Source: Chloridium humicola (lineage: Eukaryota; Ascomycota; Sordariomycetes; Chaetosphaeriales; Chaetosphaeriaceae). Taken from it: 64,000 nucleotides of DNA. The stretch covers positions 620,001 through 684,000 of the forward strand of contig JAPDFF010000006.1 in NCBI GenBank assembly GCA_027569505.1, read 5' to 3'. The notes beneath the pieces were generated by a model. That model was not told where the DNA came from. It searched no databases and saw only the letters and a program-made list of their open reading frames with translations. Shown here one piece after another: positions 11,965 to 25,214 of the stretch (position 1 is its first letter; the number at the start of each line of letters is the position of its first letter). Position numbers and translations under genes: made by a program.

Positions 11965-14900
11965 GCTCACTTGAGCTGGACGACAGTATTATGTAGTTTA
12001 TGCACGACTTGTCTCGGTTGAGGGACCTGTCGTCTAACGACAGATCACCCGCAGAGGGAGAGTATCACAAGTTGGGATTCTGGTCGTACGAGAAGCTGAG
12101 GCAGGCGGCTGCTGTCCATTCAGCATCCAGCCACGCTTGGTCTCGCTTGCGGAAGGTGGACGAGATGCGGATGTGAGGGGAGGTCTCGATGATCGAGAGG
12201 TCCGCCGCCGGCGAGTCGTCCCGACCTAAGGGGCTGATGCTCGATGGCTTATCACAGGGTGGGTTCTTTCATCCGGACTGCGCATGGTTCACTGACTCAG
12301 CCAGGGTGATCGATGATCACCGAAGCTGCCCACGGGATCAGAACGAGATGGACCTTGGGTAGCCGAATCCGCCACGCCGTTTCTCCTTCCCCTCTCGTGC
12401 AAATCGATCAGGATGACGCTGGATCAGTCGATTGGTGGACCGGAGGATGGATGGATTGTTCTTGAAGTGTGGTTGCTCAGCAAAAGCTGTCTGCGTCCCG
12501 CTGCTCAGGAGAGTGCTTCCCCAGTCCAGGCCCAGCAGCTGAGTGATCTCGAGGCGGTGGCAAGCGGTGGTTAGATTTGATGAGCTCGTGTCAGGTCCTC
12601 CACGATGACAGAGGCCGAGATTAACTCCGTCGTAAGCTTGCCGCGAGCTTTGTCATACGCAGTCCGCCTCTGCGAAGCATGTGGCGGTTCGACGCGACGT
12701 CGTCGACACGATGTCTTGGCAACCTCGAACAAACCTCCTTCTGGCGTCGCGTCTGCTCGCAACCCTTGGTCATTCAGCGCCCCCTGACAATCTGGCTTGC
12801 ATTCCGCACCCCTGAGCTTCCCCAATCTCGGCAAGGGTGCCTGGTGGGCCCGCGATGCAGCCAGCAGGGGGAGCTGCGAGTTGTGCAACACCACCACCAC
12901 ACCAGTTCCCCACGCCGCCCATCCTTGAACTAGCAGCCGGCAGCGACCAGGCCTCTCGGGCACGCCCTGGTCTCTCCATAAGGCTGGAGAGCCTGGGGAA
13001 TCCATGATGTTGGGTTCATCGCGGACGACACGTCAACTTCGAGATGAACAGTTCGTGGATGGTTGCGCAGTCGATCGATCATCGGCTGGGGGAGCTGCAG
13101 TGCCCAGTTCCCTTGGGTGAACATCAGGGGAACAGTCGAAATGATCGGCTCGGGAGCCGCGGAGTGAAACAACGCTGCCTCAGCATCCAGTCCTCCTATT
13201 TGTTAGGGAATGAGGACGTCCAGCTTCTCGATCCGTGCAGAGCTTTTCCAGAGAAATGAAGCAGCATCTCCTGCCAACACTAGCAGAGAAGAACTGCTCA
13301 TCTCAAGCGAGTCCTTGTTTGGTGTCCCGTCCCAGAGTTACGCACTGACGTGGTGATGATGTCGGTGAGGCGGGACCCACCCCCTGAGATGAGGAAGAAT
13401 TCCAACGTTTCGTGACTTGATATGCAGGCCTGGGTACCGAGGCGGTAATTCCGAATTTCGCCTCGCTGTGAGATTGCATTGAACGAGCCAATTGCACCTC
13501 TCTCTCCGTCCTGCAAAGAGCAGCTTTCTCTGATCATTCTCCAGGTTTCAACGCTTGCGATGTCCCGGGAGTTTCTCCGGCGGAAAGGATCCATCCATCC
13601 AAGCTGCCAGGGGGAATTGCAATGCAGGCCCCCTTGTCCTCCCCCGGCTGCTGCAAGACCGGGGAGAGTACTGGTGCTGGGACCATGCCATTTCGAGGCT
13701 CTCGGCAAACAACGCGCTTCGAAGTCTGTGCACAAGCGCGTGCTGGCTGTTGAACTCTGATGTCAAGCGCAAAAGCGCAAGGTCTTCCCACAGATGTCAA
13801 AAAACAGGATATGAGGAACAACATGTGTATCCCCCGCTTGGACACGGGGCATGTTTGAGGGGCATTTGGCCGAACAGCTCAGCTCGCTGCCGCTTTGAAA
13901 TTCCAGAGAAGACCGTTGAGCGGGAGAAGCTTCCGGAAGTTGAACCCGCGCCTCAACAATCCTCGACATTGCGAGACCGGGCATGTGCTCGGGGAATCAT
14001 ACCACGGCCCTCCAAGATCGCGGGTCGATGATGGCCCCGGTTTGACGAGAACTGGGGTCACCGCGCCCCCTTGCTGCATGCGAAGCGCAAGCCGCCCAGC
14101 TTCCGATTGACGGACGCGATGCATGGAGGTGGGGCAGGCTAGGGGATCACCAGCTCATTGGATCTCAGCTCGGAGGTTGGGGGCTGAAGGCGAGAGAGCA
14201 GACTGGTGGTGAGTGATGCTGATTTTTTGTTGCTTCCGTATCCGTATTTCTTGCGGTGTCTGGAGCCGGCGAGAAGTCTCGTTGTGGGAAGGGAGGGGAC
14301 AGCTGCTGGCCGTGGACGGTTCGTGCCAAGATGGGCGGCAGCAGCAGCATCATCATCATCATCCAGGGTGGCTGTCCCCGTCGATGAACCAGATCCCCGG
14401 GGTGACACCTCAATCCAACTCGACTCCACCAGATGATGGCTGACCTGGACGTTCCTGGCAGACGGCTCCTGTTGATGTTGCGGGGGTCGTCTGGCGAAGC
14501 GATGGCAGCCTCAATCCCATCCCCGACCAGGATGTCTGGAAATATCCCGACGCTCCCCGCCAGGGTGAAGGACGACAGGGATCCCAACAGCCTCCTTTCG
14601 CAGAGGTTGTCACGGTGTAGAGCAGGGCGAGATCTGCATTGCAAGTTGTCTGCCACGGGGCCACGCACTCCACACGAGGCGAGCACAGTGCCAACGGTGA
14701 CAACAGTCCTGTGTGCGTGGTTTCCAAATGAAGGAAACCGGCCGATCGGCCAGTGGCGTTGCATGGAACAGAATTCAAGACAGAGAAGGTCTGGGCATGC
14801 GTTCCGAGTTGGCCGCAGTGGTGTTGCGGTGAGCGATTCGAGAGGCTGCCACAAGCTGAAAGGCTGCCGAGGTCTGCATGCCCCGCCGTTGCCCACTGAG

Positions 14901-17900
14901 CCCCTCCGTGATTAGTCCGGAAGCTGCTCGCCAGCAGTAGCGCCGACAGGCAGGCAGCAACTCGACCAACAGCAAGAGTTGGGGCTGCGGAGGATTTGTT
15001 GTGTTGGGACTGTGTTAGGAATCGGCTTGAAGCAAAAAACAGAAATGAGAGCAAAGGCGTGATTATTTGCCCGAGAGCAATTGTTGGTGCAATTTCATTG
15101 GCTGTGATGGGCCCGTTTTCTTTTGCCTTGCCCGGCAAGTGCGTCCTGCAGGAAGGTCAGATGGAGTTGCCCTGCGTTGAAATAGCCAATCGCCGCGATT
15201 CACGCAGCGCCGGAGATGATTCCCATTTTTCGATGGTCGAGCCTGCGTCATCCAGCTTGCATGAGGTGCCGCCCAGTTGCGGTGAGCAAAGTGCGACTCG
15301 AACTGCCTGATGAAGCAGTGAAAACACGGGCCGTTTATGCAAAACTCCTTTCAGACGTCCGGCTCCCACCAGGGGTTGCATTGTGGACGAGCTCCTCGTT
15401 TCTGGACTTTCTTCTGCCGTCTTGGTTATCCCTCGCCGGGGAAAGAATCCGGGCAATGCCTAGCGCCATGGCCAGCTGCCAATCCTGTCAGTCATCACTC
15501 AAAGCTGTCTGTTGCTGTCGCTTGCTGGGAGGGGAGGGAAAAGCGCGATTTTCAGTTTTCATTCATTGAGTCTTGGCCAGGCGTCAACCCTCTCCCGTCT
15601 CTCCCGAGTCCTGCGATGTCTGGATGTTCATCGAGCCCCTCATCAACAACCTTGTGCCTGACAACCAGTCTGTCGGTTCCGTCCCAAGCCCCCTGCCCTG
15701 TCGAGGTCGAAGCAGCCACCACAAGAACCTGGAAGCCCTTCTCGAGACACCCGGTCAAACCCCCACCTCGCCGCTGCGGGGTAGAAGGCTTGTTCCTGGC
15801 GGTTGACCACGACCCCGGCCCATCTGCAGCCGGCGAGATCCTCGCAGCCTGTCATCAACCATCTCAACGACACAAGATCTGCAGTTGAGAAGAGAAGAGT
15901 ATGTGTTGGTGATATCATGCTAGCCTCACTACTGTTACAATCTCAAGAACACACAAGATTGAGGCCAACATTGGGGCTGCCCCCTTGAGCCGGGCGGTTG
16001 GATGGGACGTTGCAATGGGCACTCTCGCCCCGCAACGTCAGCGGCTGGGAAGCATCTCTTCCTAAAAGTCTTCGGTCCTCACATTCAAGGCCCTCTTTTG
16101 CGGTACTTGGAAAGGTTTCGTGATGCTCTGGTCTGTGTTCTTGTGGATGGGTTCTTCCTATCGTCAGTCTCGGGCGCCGGGACTCTGGAACGCCCCTGCT
16201 ATGAGCCCTTGTCGGCGCCAGGAACCCCCTCACCGCGAAGTCTTGACCACTAAAGTTGACCGGGTTGCTTCACGTGTCCACATGCAGCAGCGTGTCTTAC
16301 AGCCCCACATCAATCCCTGCTAGGTCATCTCCAACGCAAGGGGAAGAAGAAAAAAGTTCGAGGGAACAATCGTCGGTGATGGGAGCCCCGAGAACACGGC
16401 TCTGCCCGCTTGAAAAGCTTGCTTCTCAGAGGCAAACCCTCAACTCACAGAAGCAAACAATCATTTCCCAATGGAGAGCTTTTCCAGCGTGCCTCGCACG
16501 CTGCCAATCGCATCGCCAGGGAGCTCGCCGATCCGCTGCGCTTGCCTGCTGTGCCGACCCGACCAAGGCCCAAGGCCACATTCCAACTGGACCGCCGCGC
16601 TGGCCGTGTCACCGCCGGCTTTGCGCAAATAAATTGGTCGGTATTGGGGAGGGCCGAGGGAGGGCCAACGGATCTGTGAGAATCCAGAGAGATTATGTTG
16701 TCGCTGTCGTTGATGTTGCCGTCTCCCACCCGCATGCTGCTTCATCCGAGGCACCCATGTCATGAACCTGGAAGCGTTGAGGACCGTTGCAACCTGCGTG
16801 CCTGCCAAAACTCTTGGCTAGCCTTATCTCCAAGACCCTAGACCCCGGAATGGCGTGCCGCGCGAACTGGTGGCTCCCGTCTGGTGGGAACCATCCCTGC
16901 CATCTTGGAAGCTGCAGCAGAAGGCGCCAAATAAAACGTCCCTCGCGCTCTGCAGGGCCTCGCTGGCACTCTTCCTTTTCCCTCTCCCTGCCTGTTCCTG
17001 GAGCTGTGGCCGTTGATCTGAGACCTCCATGTGCTGTTCTTCCACTGCCGTGTAACTCTCAGTCACCTCCCGCGCCTTCCCCCTCCCAGCACCCCTGCTC
17101 GAGTCCCTCCCACCAGCACACACGGCCCATCCATCCGAACCGGTCAATAACCTGGAAGAGACATCGTCAAAAATCAGAACACCTCGACAGCTGTCGTATT
17201 AGCCTCGCCACCTGCCATTTATTTCGAGTTGGACGCGCATTGTGCCGGAGCCACGCGTTTATTCGGCATTTTTACGCTCTCGGAAGCTACAGGTTAGCAC
17301 TCGCGACCCGTGACCAAGCATTTTGTCACGAGCATTCCGCTAACCTCATTGTTCAACCAGCGGTCGAGTTCTACGAGGCAAAATACTCCGAGGCAAGTTG
17401 GCACCTCTCAGCCGTTAGTTCGCCCGACATCGCGTCGCCCGTCCTCAAATCACCAATCATCTGCCCACCAGCCTGCAACTCGCAACTTGCGTGCAGTTGC
17501 CGCATCCTTGGACACGTCGGACAGCCCCCCACCGCCTTTTCTTCACCAAGCCATATCTGCATGCGACACAGTGTCCTTCGTGTTCGCGAAACAGAACATG
17601 CGCTTTCGGTTTTTGGCACAAAAAAAGACCGGAGAGCTGATTTTGGAGGGAACAGATTCTCAGCGAGGCCGACATTAAATTCCCGGTGGACGTTGGCGCT
17701 TTGTTTTCGACATCAAGCCGCTTCTTACAAAGGTACGCCCTGCTTGCAGCAGTCCCTTCAGGGTTCCTTCCATTCCATCCGCACGTGGGCTACCAACGGC
17801 AAGGCCCGCTCCTCCTTGTCATTTCATCATCGGTCCCTGATTTTCTCCACGTCTGGACCCCTTTGCCTGACCTTGCGCGACGCGTCGTTCTAGTTATACG

Positions 17901-20900
17901 CGTTTTTGAAGTGAAGCTATTTTCGGCTCATCTTCAACGAGGGAAAATTACCCCAAGGTACGTTGTGCTCATCTTCCCGCGCCCCATCACTGCGCCCCTG
18001 TCACAGTGCATCGCGGCGGCAAATCAGCTGGTCTCGGCGACCGCAACCCTTCGAAAAATCGTCCCAGGGTCTGGTGCCACGACCGGCGCGATCCCGTTTC
18101 AATCTCGGCAATGTTCCACCCTAGTCCCCCTTCTGGCGGCGCATGAGATGGCTGCAATTTTCAGCATGCAACCTCAGGCCCTTGCTGACGCGGTACCTGC
18201 CTGTCGTCGTCTTTTCTTCCTTCGAAATTCGTTTTGTTGTTTTTGTTCAAGACTGACAATTTGCGACTTCGGTTTCTCCAGACCAGCATTTTCACAGCGA
18301 CTTTTCTGCCAGCCCAGCACACCGCGTTCGGCATCGCGAAACTTCGACTTGAGCACGGTTTGCGCGAGCTATCACCTTCATCCAAGTCAACGCGTCGACC
18401 CGAGGTGGGCCCAAGGAAAGATCAGCACCCTCGTTCCGTCCGAGTTTCAGAGGGACTTCAACGGTGAGTCGTCTCTTGTTATCACCATCTCATCGTTCGA
18501 TTCTTGCGCCGGAGCGCGTCGCATCGAAACAAAGCGGCCCCGGCGCGTCCTGCAACACCCGGCCCTGTACCGCACCGCACGGGTCTTGGGTGGAAACCTG
18601 GGTTGCCCGGCTACCCTCGCGACAGCAGCCGGTATTGAGGACGATCTGCGAAGCGCAGCTTGATGTTCCACGGTTCGCAGTCCACAATCGAGAACCCAAG
18701 CGGCCCCGGCCACCGTCCCAGCTCTTTGACAACCTTTCCTTGCGCCTCCGAGCTCTCTTGCTGACCTGCGCAACGCGTCGAACAGGAGCACCGCACCCGA
18801 CCCACGTCGTTCTCTATGGGATTGATGACCATGGCTCAACACCGGCAGGCGCCCCGGCAGTTCAAGGAAGAGCCCGGTCATGACTCGGTGAGTGCCACTT
18901 TTTCTTTTTCTCGATGCCATGCGACACTCCACCCATCACCGACTCTTCCGCGTCACCTGTGGCCACCGCGAGGTCACTTGTCAAGCGACTCCTCCATGCG
19001 GTAGTACCGCGGCGATGCCAAACTCGAACAAACTTTGCTGGTTACGTGCTCGTACCGCCAGCTTGGGATAAGTTTATCTCGAGGTGTGCGACGGCGCAGC
19101 CATATATCAAAATCGAAAAAGAACCCATGCTCCCGCTCTCACCATTTTCCCTGCTCAGCGACCCCCGGCCGGGCTTCGCTATTGTTCCAGAAAACTGCAC
19201 ACCTGCCGCAACCCTGGATTGGGGAGGGATGGGCGCCATGGGAATTGCAGGGGCCGACCTGTTTCACCAGCAGCCAGGGCTCTGGTAACATGCGACAGGG
19301 GGCGATGCCGGGGTGGTGCAGCGCGCTTCCGCTCTCTGGAAGGAGATGCGCTGCACCACCCAGGATCAAGCATAACGTTTCGCTTCGCTCTCCCGCTCCC
19401 CCTGGCCCATGCTCGTGTTGCCGAAGAGCATTCCCACGAAAAACCCGTCGTGAAGACATGATCTTCAGGCCAAAGTTGGCCGGGACGGCTGCAGAACACC
19501 ACCATCGTCCCCCGGAGCAGTTCCCGCGTCGTCGCGCTCGAATTACGCCATCGCAGGCCAGGCCCTCCATGTGGCGGGCTCGGACAGGCATGGCCCTCCA
19601 ACAAGCAACGGAAGTGGAAGAAAGCTGGTCTCAACGGCGGAGTGGCTGGGGGACATTGCCTCCACCCCACGCGCGTCTCCCCATCCACCCGAAAATCTTG
19701 GCCACAACCTCCTTGAAGGACGGGGAGCCATGATCAAGCGATCCGCTCCCTTGCTTCCCGCCCGCGCACATTGTCTCCGCACAGAGTCAGTGTTGGGCGC
19801 GCTGACGAGACCCGTGCGACGGTCGGCCATGTCCAATGTATCTCGAGCGCAGCGCTGCTTGGCATACAAAGAGTCTTGTTGGGAGTCAGTTGCACCGTCA
19901 GCGAGTGGAGCCTTGGAGGCGATACCAGCGCGCTGTGGAGAAGCGCAAGCATGGTGGAGCCGCTAGCGATACCGCGCTGGCCAACCATGCTCTCTTTTCA
20001 CCAGCGCTCCGATCAGGGGGGCCCCAAGGTCACAGTTCTGTCAGAGACATGACACTGTCCGTCTCATCTGGGCCTGCGGCAAGTTGCCGCAACACGCTCT
20101 CCCAAGCGCGATTGCGTGGGCTCAGATGGGGACGTTCGCTTGGAGTGTTGCTAAGCAACAGTCGCTCCGCAACACCGTACACATGAGCCCCGACCTGGCA
20201 ACAAACCGAACAGCTGCTTTCAACAAGTGATGCGGCAGCAAAGGTGCGATCAAGGGAATCGGGGGCATGGCACGGGAGTTTGGAGCTGCTTTCGGGAAGG
20301 CCTGCCAAGGGCAAGCAAGGATTGGTGTGTGGGAGCCGATTGGGTCCACCATCTCACCGCCCCTTGTCCTTGCTTGCGACGATGAAGGAGCGAGCAAGAT
20401 GAGTGGCAGATGACTGAGCGGTCCTGCCTGGAAACCATCCAGAGGCTTGCCTGTTCAGTGGCTAGCCCCGGGTGGCCATTCCTTGTTGGGTAATTGTCGT
20501 GCTACCTGGCTCGGCAGACGGCTCGCCATTGGCCACTTCATCTAAATCTCGTTGCCCTCCTACTCCTCGTTTTTCTTTCACCCCTGCTACCCTCCCTCGC
20601 CGTTGTCCCACTCTCATCCCCCGTCATCCTTGGCGCAGTTACCCACACCTTCGACAATTTTCTTCATCTCGCCGGGGCTCGGGCTCTGCTTTCTCTTGGT
20701 GTTCTCACTTGGCCATTTTGGGCAGCACGAGAGAGGCGTTGCGCGAAACCCACCTCAAAAAGCGCCTCATATCCCTCCCCCCGGCTTGGGTATATCAGAG
20801 ACACTGCCAGACTTGCCCCCTGCCCGGGCGTTGCAAGCATTCATCTCTGTCCCCATCCCGCCTTTTTTTGTCTTTCCCTTGTCAAAACAACCCCCGGTCT

Positions 20901-21411
20901 TGCCTACAATTCCGCGCTCCCCCACCAGACCGATTATTCTCCCACCTTCATCCATCTCGGGTCAAGGTCAGGATTAATCTTGTCAGTCCCGCTTCCTTCG
21001 CCGCGGCACTGCATTCTCGGTTAGTAGCCCTGCCTTTCCTCACCCCAGCGCGCTGTCCGGGGTAGAGTTGCTACCGGCAGCACCGCGCAATTTACCAGTG
21101 GTTACCACGCGGCCGCCGAGCAGAGAGAGCAACCCAAGTGGGAGTCTTGAAGCCTCGGGAGACGATTCCGGGGTGGGTAGCATTACCTCCCCTGGCTCTC
21201 GCAGGCGGCCTGGATGCCGCGTGGAAAAGAGCCTTGTCCTACAAAATCACACCCCAAATCCCCGAGGCTAGCCCGCTTCGCCCGTGGATCCCTCGTCTTT
21301 TTCCAGGGGGCCGAACAAGTTCCCGGCGACCCAGTCCTTGCAACGCGCTCCATTGCAGGAAAAAAAACCACAACATTCCCAGACGCGTCCAGGGCGCTCC
21401 AGAACACACAC

Positions 21412-21441
21412 ATGGTTTTTGCTTCGAACAGAACCCTGTAA
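21412..21441 (+). promoter_or_regulatory. Nine-codon upstream ORF ending 12 nt before the MedA-like start
   Basis: An ATG at 21412 opens a nine-codon frame (M-V-F-A-S-N-R-T-L) that stops with TAA at 21439-21441. Only 12 bases separate this stop from the ATG at 21454. If the transcript contains this segment, ribosomes must leaky-scan past the upstream ATG or reinitiate, possibly at the next in-frame ATG (21469). Small upstream ORFs are known to control fungal developmental regulators (brlA is the classic case). A role here is inference; the transcript start is not visible. Confidence 0.5.
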
Positions 21442-21453
21442 CAGCGAGGACTA

Positions 21454-24400
21454 ATGGTTGTCTCCTCTATGCAGCACCACACCCACCACCAACAGCAGGG
21501 TCCTGTCCCCCCCCATCTGCAGCACTCTCGACCCTCGAGCATTGTTCACCAGCAGCATCACAGCCAGACCCCGGCCCAGCAGCAACCGCAGCAGCAGCAC
21601 TCGGGCGCGTACTCGTACCCGCAGCAGAACCAGGCAAGCAACGCGCAAGACCACGCTCTGCCTTATTACGCGCACCCGAGCCCGTACAGCACGCCGGGCG
21701 CGACCAGTGGCTACACGTCGGCAGGTGAGCTTTTTTTCTCTCTTGAAACCTTTTCGCGTCTTGGAATCTTGGCCACCTTACTAACTCGACGCGTTCAGAT
21801 ACTGGTGATATGATGGCTGCCACCATGCCGAGACCTTACCCGCCTATTTCGTACCATACCCCCCAGTCGAACTCGCCCGCGTCGGTCGCGTCGCCCTCGG
21901 GTCACGACCAGCAGCGAAGCATGTACGCGCAGCCTCCCTCGCAATTACACCAGCAGTCGATGTATTATGGCGCGCCTCAGCAGCAGTACTCGTCGATGCC
22001 GGCTCAGGCCGCGCAGTCGCCGTATGCCCAACATGCGCAGCAGCCGCACCAGTCCATGGGCTCTCAGCCGAGCATGATGATGTCGCACACTCCGCCCCAG
22101 CACCCGATCAGCCAGCACGCCCAGCAGCACTCGCAGCAGGGCATGACTGTCAGCCCGCGTCCGGATAAGATCGAGACTCACAGCCTCAACCACCGGATAT
22201 CGGGCACTTCGGCCCCGGTCGCCATGGGCAGCGCCGCGTCCACCAGTCCGCAGAGCGGTGCGCCGCTCTCAGCGCCTGCTAGCGCCGCTGCTGGTGTGAA
22301 TCCGAACGCTGCCCCTGGCCCGATCCCGGCGACCACCCCGCTCGTGGTGAGGCAAGATACGAACGGTGTCCAGTGGATCGCTTTCGAGTACTCCCGGGAC
22401 CGCGTCAAGATGGAGTATACCATCCGCTGCGATGTCGAGTCGGTCAACCAGGAGGAGCTTTCGGCCGAGTTCAAGTCGGAGAACTGCGTCTACCCCCGCG
22501 CGTGCTGCCCCAAGGAGCAGTACCGCGGCAACCGCCTGCAGTACGAGACCGAGTGCAACACGGTCGGCTGGGCGCTGGCTCAGCTGAACCCGCCGCTCCG
22601 TGGCAAGAGGGGTCTGATTCAGCGTGCCGTCGACAGCTGGCGCAACAGCAACCGGGATCCCCGCCTGAGGAGCCGTCGCGTCCGCCGCATGGCCAAGATG
22701 AACTACCGCAATAACAAGGCGGGTTCGACCACCCCGCACGCCGCTCACATGCCCGCGCCCGGCGCCCCTGGCTCGACCGGCATGACAACGCCGACGGGTA
22801 TGGGCACCGGCGGCAACCCCACCATGGGCAAGCCGATCAGCAACATGGGCCAGCAGCTCCACCACCACCACAGTCAGCAGGACGGAGGCGCCCAGGGAGG
22901 AGACGAAGTCGGTATGTTTCACCAGATGGCCTAAAGCGCGCGCGCGTTGTTGTTGTGATTAAGTGTGATACCTCTTCGAGCCACCTGTTTTTACATGCGC
23001 CTGCTTTTTTTTCTGTTTTGGTTGTGTTTGGAATTTCTGGGAAATACTCGCTCGCGTCCCCTTTCAACCTGTCTATATACCGGCTCGCGACCATTCGATT
23101 TTCGAGCACCGTTTACCTGGGGCGACTACAGGAACCTGGTACAAAAGAAAGATCTGTACATTACATTTAGTCGCGTTTGCTGTTAGTTCGTTTTGCTGGT
23201 TTTCGGTCGTCGTCGTTCAGTCGTCTGGCTGGCTGCTGGCAGAACGCTGTTTGCGCGTTGCATTCTTGCAATTCGCAGGCGGGCACACTCATCAGCATCG
23301 CTCATCACATATCAACCGGCACCTTACACACACACACCCTGCCGAGTGTCTTTGACAGGCGGCCTGATTGAGATGATGGCGCCTCGAGATGCTCGCTGTA
23401 TTTGTATCCTTTGCTGCGTTTTGCGAGTTGCTGCTCTTGCTTGCGCTGTTTCGGTGGCTTGAACGTATCACACTTGACATGACCCGGCGCGCGCGTATTG
23501 ACAATGGCCTGATCTTTACATGAAACCCTAAACCTTAGACCAGTAGAACGCCGATCGGCTGACACTTTCATCCTAGGCGAAGGAGACTATGCGGACGATG
23601 GCCAGCACCACCATCACCATCACCAGCCCCCTGCCGGCGCCGGCTCCGAGGAGCGCCCTGCCCAGGTCTTCACCGGCTATGGCTCCTACAACGGCGCCCC
23701 GCACGGCGGCTCGGCCATGCCCTCGATACATGACACCCTCAACGAAGGCAGTGGTGGCCCCGTCGCCGCCCGCCGCCCCAGCCCTGCCCGCGGCTCGACC
23801 CACGACACCCCCGAGGATCTCTTCCCTGACATCCCCGAGGCCAAGAAGCGCAAGTTCATCCTCGTAGAGGACAGCGACCGCCAGAGCCGTCTGCGCGTGC
23901 GCGTCACCCTCGACGGCGTCGACACCCGCGAGATCCCGGACAGCTTCCGCAAGAGCAGCAGCGTCTACCCGCGCTCGTACTTCCCGCGCGAGATGCAGTC
24001 GCCCCCGCCCAGCGCCACCGGCAGCAAGTTCTTCCAGGACGACGCGAGTGACGCTGAGGATGATGGGGCCGTTGAGACGGAGGGCCGCAGGGCTGGTAGG
24101 GGTAGTGTTTCCCGCCGCAGCAGGTCCATGGTCAAGGTGCCTATGGCTGAGGGCCAGGAGGGCGAGGTCGCTATCCCCCGCACGCGGAGGGTTTTCCGCG
24201 GAAAGGAGGTGCGTCTGAATGATCTGGGCTATCGCATGGCGTGGCTGCAGAGCAGGGTGTTTGCGGGGAGGACGGTGTTTTTGCAGCGGGCTCGTAAGTC
24301 TTCACTCTTGTTATCATTGTGTAATTGGGATGCTAATGTGACACAGTTGACTGCTACCGCAACAAGACGCGTAGCGCCATGGAGTCCATCATGCAGGACG

Positions 24401-24489
24401 TCAAGACGGCCGCGCCGCACTACGAGACGCGCGTCGGCAAGCGCAAGTGGAACGAGCGCATGCGCGGCGGCGAGAAGGATGAAGACTAA
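21454..24489 (+). CDS. MedA/ACON-3-like developmental regulator (DUF8032-type)
   Basis: Probable nuclear regulator of conidiation of the Medusa family (MedA in Aspergillus, ACON-3 in Neurospora, Acr1 in Magnaporthe). Family placement is from memory of its conserved blocks. Four exons: 21454-21724, 21799-22911, 23577-24293, 24347-24489 (747 aa). Residues 1 to about 275 are Q/H/S/P-rich and disordered. Block 1 (about 278-394) contains VQWIAFEYSRDRVKMEYTIR, ENCVYPRACCPKEQYRGNRL and GLIQRAVDSWRNSN, followed by a basic RSRRVRRMAKMNYR stretch. A Gly/His-rich linker follows. Block 2 (about 538-747) contains SVYPRSYFPREMQSPPPSAT, LNDLGYRMAWLQSRVFAGRT and HYETRVGKRKW. Intron 2 is 665 nt, far longer than any other in the window, and begins with a good GTATGT donor. 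If retained, a stop follows after six codons and block 2 is lost. The start could also be the ATG at 21469. Confidence 0.85.
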
Positions 24490-25214
24490 GACATTTTGAT
24501 GATATGAAATGGTCATGAGGCGAGGTGACGAGGACGATTTTGGAGTGGTTGAGTCGATAAAAATGTCGGCTCTGTTTGGTTGGGTCGACTTGCCGGCGTG
24601 GGAGGCTCCTACCTGTCTACCTGTGTTGGCGAGATGACTTGGCTGGCTTGGGGCTTTTGTTCCCCGGAAGGGACCGGGAGTAACGAGCTTTTTTGCTTCG
24701 TGTTGCTGCCATCTTGAGAATGTAGGTATAGAAAAGCTTGCTTTGCAGGCTAATTTGGCATCGCTGCCGACATGGAATGTGGTTCTGTTTTTAAGATAAC
24801 AAATGTACTCTAGTCTGGTTGTTACATATGGCATATGGGTTGGGAGGGGAGATTGTGGAATAAAAGTTGTGAATTGTCAATCTTGAGAGCGGATGTGGTG
24901 AACTTGAGTGTGAGGGCTTAGGGTGGTGAGATGATCATGGCTCATCTCAAACCAGGTATGTGATGTTGAAACGTCTTCCCATGACCACCTCAATCGACTT
25001 ACTCACTGCCTTGAAATCTCTACAGTTCCATGACATCCAACGCTTTGCTGCAAATGCCCACAAGGGATCTGTATATCCTGCAGTTCGCTTTCTCTCAACT
25101 CGATGCCTTAAAGAGACCAGGCCCCCCTTCTTCCTCTGACACGATGAGCTTCATCCCTCTTCAACACAATAACATTCTCCTACTCATTGCTTTATCTCCA
25201 TCCTCGCCCCACCC
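24490..25214. other. Convergent intergenic region
   Basis: This is the shared 3' region of two convergent genes (MedA-like on +, NTF2-like on -). Its left half is T/G-rich, as expected of a 3' UTR. No further gene was seen. Confidence 0.5.

Larger units (their letters stand above)
9032..21453. other. 12.4 kb gene-poor region upstream of the MedA-like gene
   Basis: No gene is supported across 12.4 kb, about a fifth of the window. Open frames up to 368 codons exist (16787-17893 and 17686-18663 on +, 14165-15138 on -). They overlap each other in different frames, are rich in Ser, Cys, His and Pro without domains, and look like chance frames in GC-rich DNA. From about 16950 onward there are repeated C/T-rich tracts and consensus donors not attached to coding exons (for example GTGAGT after position 18461 and after 18888), as in long spliced 5' leaders. 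The tract at 20540-21010 is the strongest pyrimidine-rich, promoter-like segment. I infer a large regulatory region with a long leader for the gene at 21454; a noncoding RNA is also possible. Confidence 0.5.

Noticed and set aside
14165..15138. Two overlapping minus-strand open frames of about 240 codons
   Set aside because: They overlap in different frames, contain a Met run made by CAT repeats, and show no recognisable motif.
16787..18663. Two long plus-strand open frames (368 and 325 codons) overlapping in different frames
   Set aside because: No domain, odd Ser/Cys/His-rich composition, mutual overlap and C/T-rich context. They fit a leader or promoter better than a gene.
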